Part shown: positions 57,221 to 64,000 of the stretch, piece by piece
Layout: every line of letters begins with the position of its first letter
How positions within the stretch are numbered: position 1 is the first letter of the stretch
Assembly: GCA_008360975.2 (NCBI GenBank)
Contig: VLJF02000840.1
Location: forward strand, 682,001 to 746,000
Direction of reading: 5' to 3'
Length of the DNA: 64,000 nucleotides
DNA from: Lichenostomus cassidix
Lineage: Eukaryota > Chordata > Aves > Passeriformes > Meliphagidae
Notes under the pieces: generated by a model
Databases searched by the model: none
Told to the model about the DNA's origin: nothing
Seen by the model: only the letters and a program-made list of their open reading frames with translations
Program-made: the position numbers and the translations under genes

Positions 57221-57915
57221 ATTGCCACTCTTGTCCCCAGGACAGAACCCCTGTCTGTGTCCCCCAGGACAGAACCTGTCACCCCCCGTGTGACTCTGAG
57301 CACAAACAGCCTGTTCATTCTGCTGCAGGAAAGGGAAAGTGAGAGTGCTGGGGGGCACAGCCGGACACGCCCATCCCCCACAGCTCCCCCAACCCTCCCT
57401 GCACTCCCCACACCTCCCTTCCCCCTCTCCTGGGTCTCACAAACACGTTATCTGCTCAGGTGCTCCCTGTCACCACTGAGCCAGGGACTGTGAGGGGAGT
57501 GTGCAGGAGGGTGGAAAATAAGGAAAAAATGGAAATAAAGAGAAGAAAAAGCCAATGGGTGTGGCGCTGGGGTTGAGGAGAGCACAAATTCAGAGCCCCT
57601 CAGAATCCCCATGTGATGTCTCCCCCACACCCCAAGTGTCCCAGTGGGGCTGTGCTGGACTCTGGGTCACCCCAAAATCTGAGGCACCCCATGATGGAGC
57701 TGTGATCCACATGCCCACCCAGTCACTGCCCATCCCTGGGCCCCCCATTGCCCTTGGAACCCAACCATGTGGACAACTTCCTTATATCCCCCAATCCTGG
57801 GACTGCCATTCCCTGGGATGTCCGTTCCCCAGGACCTCCCTCTCCTTGGTGGGCGCCCAATTCTCCCATTTTCCCGATTCCCACAGGGTCCCCCGTTCCC
57901 AAGACATCCTCATCC
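57221..57915 (+). promoter_or_regulatory. Gene F distal upstream region
   Basis: It holds the degraded IRF element (57329-57344), a purine strip near 57510-57550 and the AAATCTGAGGCACCC block (57674). It lies over 2 kb from the F start because of an LTR and minisatellites in between. Confidence 0.5.
57329..57344 (+). promoter_or_regulatory. Degraded IRF-like element upstream of F
   Basis: GAAAGGGAAAGTGAGA: the third half-site is GAGA instead of GAAA. Confidence 0.4.
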
Positions 57916-58482
57916 TGTTGTCACCGAAACTACGAGAAAAACAAAAAACTCTGCAACAACATTTTAAATGGTAGAGAGTAAAGGCATCACTTTATTTTCT
58001 TGTCAGGATGTGCCACAGACGTCATCTCATCCCCACAGAGAGCAGGTGGGCTGAGAGAATCATTCCATGACACATGGCTTTTACTACATTTTTCAGATAT
58101 TTTATAGAGTCAAAACTCATATAAATTAATTGGTTGAGTGTACATTGGTTCAAAGCTGAATAGTCTTTAGTGTTTGGTTCCCTATTGGATCTGGTTTTCT
58201 TCACCTCCCGTGCTACTTAGGTCTTTTTTCTTATCTCCTCCCAGACCAGGTGTCTCAGACCATGCCAGGGGTGAACTTTGGAGCTGACCTTCTGGTCATG
58301 GCCGCTGATGGTCCTTATCTTTTGTGCTACTCCAAGTCTGTTGAGGTGTTGAGGTGTTGAGGTTCATCAGACCTCACCTGGTGGAAAAATGCCCTGGAAA
58401 GAAACCTAAAATTCCTTTTCCCAGGGCAAAGGCAAACAAAAGCCCTGATTAAAAAATGTTTAAACTGGTATATTTTCCAACA
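57916..58482 (-). mobile_element. Solo-LTR-like element upstream of F
   Basis: It runs TGTTGTCACC to TTTTCCAACA, so its ends are short inverted repeats. A minus-strand AATAAAG lies near 57990. No clear target duplication is seen. Confidence 0.55.
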
Positions 58483-59080
58483 AGGGGTCCATGGGTGTCA
58501 CCACCAGGGCTGGGGGGCTCAGGGGTTCCAGGGGTCTCATGGTCATTCCTAGGGATCTTGGACGTCCTGGGGGTCCATGGGTATCACCACCAGGGCCAAG
58601 GGGTCCAGGGGGTTCATAGGGATCAGGAGTGCAGGGATCCAGGGGTATTGGGGGTACAGCAGTGTCACCACCAAGGCCAGGGCACTCAGGGGTCTTGGGG
58701 GCTCCAGAGGTGTCACTGCCAGGGCCAGGGGGTCACAGGGATCAAGGGTCAAGGGCTCTTGGTGGTCCGTGGGCCTCATGGTTGTTCCCAGGGGCCTCCA
58801 GGGTCCAGGGGTCCACAAGCCTCATGGTCATTCCCAGGGGTCCAGAGCGCCTGGGTGTCCATGGGGCTCATGGCCAGGCCTGGGGGTGCACAGGTTCTGG
58901 GGCTCCAGGGTGTCACTGCCAGGGTCACGGGGTCACAGGGATAAAGTCACAGGGATCAAGGGTCCAGGGGTTTTGGGGTCCATTAGCCTCGTGGTCATTC
59001 CCAGAGGTCCTGGAGGTCCAGGGGTCTCAATTCCAGGGCTGGAGGTTCACAGGAATCAGGGGTCATGGGGTGATGGGCAG
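58483..59080 (+). repeat. Minisatellite region
   Basis: Imperfect repeats of GGGGTCCAGGGGTC- and TCATGGTCATTCCCAGG-type units. It produces a long spurious open frame. Confidence 0.75.
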
Positions 59081-59087
59081 AGGTGGC

Positions 59088-59120
59088 ACTGTCACTGTCA
59101 CTGTCACTGTCATTGCCACT
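59088..59120 (+). repeat. (TGTCAC)n microsatellite
   Basis: Four or five near-perfect 6-bp units. A GGGACA cluster follows at 59197-59222. Confidence 0.75.
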
Positions 59121-59599
59121 GCCTCCTCCCATGGGGACATCCCCGAGCTCATGACTCCTCCACTGTGGTGTCACTACGGGGGGAAGGAGGGAACAGATAG
59201 GGACAGGGACAGGGACAGAGACACCTCCCGGGCTGTGTCACACCCTCCCCACCACCAGAACTGTCCCAGTCTCCCGCCCAAGACAGCCCCCTCCCCCACC
59301 CAGGGCTGTGTCACTCCCAAGGGAGGTCCCTCCCAGGTGACAAAAAGGGGAAGTAAAAAGAGCAAAAAGCCCCAAATCAGGAGTGGCAAGAGGTTTGGAG
59401 AGCCCCAGAAAAGGCGGGGGGCAGCAGGGCCCTGCCTGCACACCTGGAGGGAATCTTCTGTCACAGTCCTGGGGAGGGGACATGGGGACAGGGCGACAAT
59501 GGTCCTTGGGATCCCCCACCTGTGGGGACCTCCATTCCTGGACCCCCCATTCCCTGAGCCCCCCACTCCTGGGACACACTTGGGGACACACAGTCCCTG

Positions 59600-59935
59600 C
59601 TGTGTCCCCAGAGGGTCACACCATGTCCCTACCCTGTCCCACCATGTCCCAGCATGTCCTCACCATCACCCCCATGTCCCTGCTGTGTCCCCACATGTCC
59701 CACCATGTCCCTCATGTGTCCTCACCATGTTTTCCCATGTCATCCTATGTCCCCCCATGTCCCTGCTGTGTCCCCGCACGTTCCACCATGTCCCACGATG
59801 TCCCCCCATGTCCCACCATCACCCCCGTGTCCCTGCTGTATCCCCACAGTGTCCCTCCATGTCCCCACCGTATCCCACCAAAACCCATCATGTCCCACCA
59901 TGTCCCCCCCCTGTTGCCACCCAGCCCCCACCCTG
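59600..59935 (+). repeat. CCATGTCCC-type minisatellite
   Basis: Many variants of CCACCATGTCCC in tandem. Milder forms of this stretch precede the signal exon in A, C and E, so it is an expanded ancestral feature. Confidence 0.7.
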
Positions 59936-60063
59936 TGCCACCAACACATGGGGACAAGATGTAAATTCTCTTCCTTCCTCTTTGTCTCAAGAACCACCAT
60001 GTTGGGGACAGGTGGCCCTGGCAGTGTGTGTGACAGCCAGCCTGGCTCGCTGGGGACACCAGG

Positions 60064-63000
60064 ATGGCTGGGAAGGTGACACTGCTCCTGTGGGGTGAGT
60101 GAGACACAGACTGGTGGGGAGGGGACACGGGGGCCAGCGGGGTCCCCTGATGTTCCCAAGACCAGCAGAGCCAGTGGGGGGACAGAGGCAGTGGCCCTCC
60201 AGTGTGACCAGGGCTGTGGGGTGGCTGTGGGGACAGGGATGTAGGAAGTGACACCTTGGGGCTGGGGCAGCTGTGGGGACAGGGACAGGGGACAGGGATG
60301 CAGGGATAATGGGAGAAGGGGACAAGCACCGTGAGGATGTGGCCGTGGGGACAGGGGCTGTGCCAGGGCTCACAGGGGCGACCTGTGCCAGCACGGGGTG
60401 ACTGTGGTGTCCCCATTTCCAGGATGGTCACACTGTCCCCGTGTCCTCACCCAGCCCGGGGTGGCCGCAGTGTCCCCGAGGCCTCCGTGTCGCACGGATG
60501 TGGCATGTGGGCGGCTGTGACACAGACATGTCCCCTGGGAGCCTCTCCAGCCCTGCTGGGGACAGTCCCCGAGCACTTTCCCATCAGAACTGGTGTCCCC
60601 ATGGAGACAGCTCGGGGACAACCCCACACCCAGTGCCCACTCGTGTCGCTGTCCCTGTGCTACCACCCCCACTCAGCCCCTCTCCCTTCTCCCTTCCAGC
60701 CCAGACCCTCAGCCTCGCTGGTGAGTCCTCAGGGGATGCCATGTCCCCATTCCGCTGTCCCCAGCCCTGTGCTGGCCCTGGCAGGCTGGTGTCCCCTGTC
60801 ACCAGCAGGTGCCCAGACCACCCAGATCCTCGTGGATCCCCCCTGGACGCCGCCAGTACTGTGGGACAACGTGACACTGACCTGCCAGGGCTTGGGGACA
60901 TCTGGTGTCACCAGGTGGTACAAGGACTGGGAGCCCTGGTGGAAGGAGGCGCCCGACAGATTTGTTGTCACTGAGAGAGGCACTTATACGTGTGACAGAC
61001 CTGGCAGCGGGATCAGCAACCCTGTGACCGTTTTAGATGGTGAGGGCATTTGGGTGTTCCCACCCTGGCACCCGCGGGGACCCCGAGTCACCTCTGTGAC
61101 TCTGGTGTGACCAGAGCCTGTCCCCTGCATGGGGACATTCCAGAGCATCCCAGTGTGAGGAGACCCCCTTGTTGGAATTGGGGACCCCTGGTGCTCTGTG
61201 TGTGACACAGTGTGGTGATCCTGGTGCCATCGGGACATGCCGGTGTGATGTGTCCCCACTTGTCCCCAGTCTGGTTGGTGCTGCAGGTGCCAGCACGGCC
61301 GCTGCTGGAGGGGGACACGGTGACACTGCGCTGCCGGACCTTGCCGAGCATTCAGATCACTCAGGTGCAATTTTACCGTGAGGAGAAGAAACTGGGGGAG
61401 CTCCTCGAGGGGACTGAGCTGTCCCTGCCCCCTCTGCGGCTGAAAGACAGCGGCCACTATCGCTGCACGGGGGTCTGGCATAGCTCCTGGGATTCAAAAC
61501 CGGTGACAGTGACAGTACACGGTGAGCACCCCACAGTCGGAATCCCCACATCCCCTCCCCAGCACACTCGGGATCATCATCCTCACTCCCATCTCCTTCC
61601 CAGAGCTCTTCTCGGTGCCGGTGCTGGAGCTGGAGGGTCCCCCCGAGCCCACCGAGGGGTCCCCCCTGAATCTCAGCTGCCTCAGCACCCCCAGCCCCCT
61701 GCGGCCCCGAGCCCCCATCCTGCACCTCTTCTACCGGGACGGGCAGTTGCTGGGGGGCCCGCAGGGGTCCCCGCAGCTCCTGCTGCCCGCCGTGGGGGTC
61801 TCCCACTCGGGCAGTTACAGCTGCGAGGTGCGCTCCGAGGGGGGGGCCGTGCGGAAGAGCAGCGCCCGGCTCCGCGTCACGGTGCGCAGTGAGTGCGGGG
61901 ATGGGCACGGCAACCCCCACAGCCTCCCCAGACACAACTGGGGACCCCTAGCCCTCCCTGACACCTTTCCCGGCTCCCCTCATCCCTTTCCTTGGTCCCT
62001 CCCCAGATCACCCCCTCCCTGCCCCGGGTCTCCCAATTCTTCCCTGACATCGTCCTTGACTCCCCCCGCCCCGCCTGGGGAGCCTCATCCGTTCTCTTGT
62101 CCCTTCCCGGGTCCCCCATCCCTGCCCAGGTCCTCCCACCACTCTCTGAGGTCCCCCCATATTTCCCAGGTCCCCACATGCCAGTCTGGGTCCCCACACC
62201 CCTCCCTAGAGTGCACCCATCCCTCCCCATGTGTCTCTGCCCTGAACCCCCCATCCCTCACTGGGGTCCCTTTCCAAGCTCTCCCCCATCTCTGTGCCCC
62301 CATGTCCCTCCCTGGGGTCCTCCCACCCCTCTCTGACCCTCCCCATGTCCCTCACTATCCCCTGCTGTCCCCATGTCACTCACTGTCCCTGTGTCACTCA
62401 CTGTCCCTGTGATCCTCCCTGTCCCCTGCTGTCCCCCTCTCACAGGGATCCCAGTATCGGGGGTGTCCCTGTCGGCACAGCCCCCCGGCGGACAGGTGGC
62501 ACTGGGTGACAGCCTGCTGCTGAGCTGTGCAGTGGCTGCGGGGACAGGTCCTCTGTCCTTCTCCTGGCACCGGGAGGGCTCAGAGACACCACTGGGCATT
62601 GGCCCCCACCTGGAGCTGAGCCACATTGGGGACAAGGACAGTGGCCACTACCAGTGCCAGGCCAGCGATGGGGACAACGTGGCCGAGAGTCCCACATTGA
62701 ATGTCACCGTCTTGGGTGAGCAGTACACTCGGGCTGGGGATGACCCCACCCACGTTTTAGAAATCCCACACATCCCCCTCCCCTGACACCTGATGCCAGC
62801 CCCTCCCTCCACCCTCAGCCCCGTCTCTGTCCCCGCAGTGCCCGTGGCCAATGCCACCATCACCCCTGGCCCCCCAGCACACCAGGTGCACGCAGGTGAC
62901 CCCGTGACCCTGCGCTGCTCGGTGCAGGTGGGCTCAGCACCTGTCACCTTCACCTGGCTTCATGATGGGCAGGAGGTGGCCCAGGGTCCCCTCCTGGAGC

Positions 63001-64000
63001 TTGGGGACATCGATGTGGGACATTCTGGCACCTACCAATGCACGGCCACCAACCAGCTGGATGAGCACCGCGTGTTCCAGGCGCTCAGCCCAGAGCTGGC
63101 CCTGGAGGTGACACTGCAGGGACACTGGGGCACAGGTGGGGTCATATAGGATCTCCACAGGTTCAGGATCCCTGATGTGACAGGTGGCCCCAATGTGTCT
63201 TTGTCTCTTTCCTGCAGTGGCCGCAGGGATCAGTGGTTCCCTGTTGTTTCTGGTTCTGCTCCTGGGTGTCATCTTGGCCTGGCACAGGTGGCACCGCATG
63301 GGTGGGTGACAATGGGGTCATGGGGGTCCCTGGGAGCTGTAGGAAGCCCCTAGAGTGTTGGGAAGCAATGGGGAGCCCTCAAAGCCCCTGGCTTGTGGTC
63401 GTGCTGAGACCAACAGTGACCTTGGCTGGGCTCCTGCAGGGTTTGGAGAGGTGCTGGAGGGTCGTGCAGGGATGCTGGGGTTCTTTCAGGCAGTTTGGGG
63501 GTTCCTCTCCCTGCTGGGTTTGGGTTCTTGAGGCAGTGTTTGTTGGGGGCACTGGAGGGGTTCATGAATTCTGGGGGCTTCAGGGATGCTTGAGGGTCCT
63601 GGGGGAACTGAGAGTCCTGTCAGGGTTCAGCATTCCTGAGTGTGGTCATGGTGCTGGGACCCCACAGTCACCCCTCACTCTTTCCTTTGCAGCCGCCAGG
63701 AAGCACCAGGAAAGGTGAGTTGGGGGCTCCAGCCATGACCCCCCTTTTACCCCCAGCCTCACAATTCTCCATCCCCTCCCACACATCCCTTTATCCCATC
63801 AGGGTGCCCCCGGAGCCCCCAGCCCCCCCAGAGGAGGAGGAGGTGCTGTACACCCACGTCATGATCACCAAACAGGCACAGCGTGAGTACAGGGTGGGAG
63901 GTGACAGTGACACGTGACTCACAGGTGTCACCCCAACCTGAGTCCCCCAAACTGGTGTCGTTTTCAGGGTTTTCCAGCATCACCCCACCCCAGGACACCC
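60064..64000 (+). CDS. FCRL-type five-Ig inhibitory receptor, gene F (3' end beyond window)
   Basis: Exons: signal 60064-60094, mini-exon 60700-60720, D1 60809-61039, D2 61270-61521, D3 61604-61888, D4 62446-62715, D5 62839-63135, transmembrane 63218-63301, juxtamembrane 63693-63714, tail 63803-63882, and the start of the last tail exon at 63968. The upstream ATG used by the other genes is lost (CTCGC instead of ATGGC), so translation must begin at the second Met (MAGKVTLLLW), giving a shorter signal peptide. D2 is four codons shorter than in B. All domains keep their cysteines, and the tail has VLYTHV. The second ITIM would lie past the edge. The frame is open throughout. Confidence 0.88.

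Noticed and set aside
58629..60098. 489-codon plus-strand open frame upstream of F
   Set aside because: It runs through minisatellite and CCATGTCCC repeats, is of low complexity and crosses the F signal exon in another frame.

Overview
The window looks like GC-rich bird DNA, most likely from a passerine and possibly a microchromosome. This is inferred from short introns, many minisatellites, young LTR retroelements, and an expanded family of FcR/FCRL-type immunoglobulin-superfamily receptors. I see no bacterial features, tRNAs or rRNAs.

The window is a multigene cluster of Fc receptor-like (FCRL-type) transmembrane receptors. I call the units A1 (minus, 54-4584), B (plus, 17025-20944), C (plus, 24036-28105), D (plus, 33134-36912), A2 (minus, 42089-46619), E (plus, 52576-56469) and F (plus, 60064 to beyond the right edge). 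The standard unit has a signal-peptide exon of 49 bp and the 21-bp signal mini-exon typical of FcR/FCRL genes. Five phase-1 Ig exons (D1-D5; about 231, 252-264, 285, 270 and 297 bp), a transmembrane exon of about 84 bp, a 22-bp juxtamembrane exon and two tail exons carrying ITIM-type tyrosine motifs follow. A1, A2, B, C and (as far as seen) F are intact, predicting inhibitory five-Ig surface receptors of about 560-570 residues. D lacks the D3 exon and is frameshifted in D5. E is a pseudogene with a solo LTR inside its D3 exon.

Layout: 1-7348 (A1 and its upstream region) is repeated at 42036-49384 (A2) with only about a dozen differences seen by eye. A1 faces B and A2 faces E, head to head. 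The A1-B spacer is enlarged by a minus-strand LTR retroelement (7349-12731) with nearly identical LTRs and no recognisable coding region, by a second LTR (13251-13652), and by a local duplication. B, C and D follow in tandem. The D-A2 spacer holds two clean LTR insertions (37432-38055 and 38229-39130) and an LTR-like repeat ending at 42083, directly behind the A2 stop codon.

Upstream regions of A1, A2, C, D and E share an interferon-response-type element made of three GAAA half-sites at 2-bp spacing. B has lost that segment and F has a degraded version. A 411-bp CpG-rich block downstream of B recurs, apparently without mismatch, downstream of E. The cluster appears to evolve by duplication, exon-level homogenisation (D3 nearly identical among paralogues, D1/D2 divergent) and repeated LTR insertion. 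All functional statements are inferred from family resemblance and splice signals; no expression data were available.
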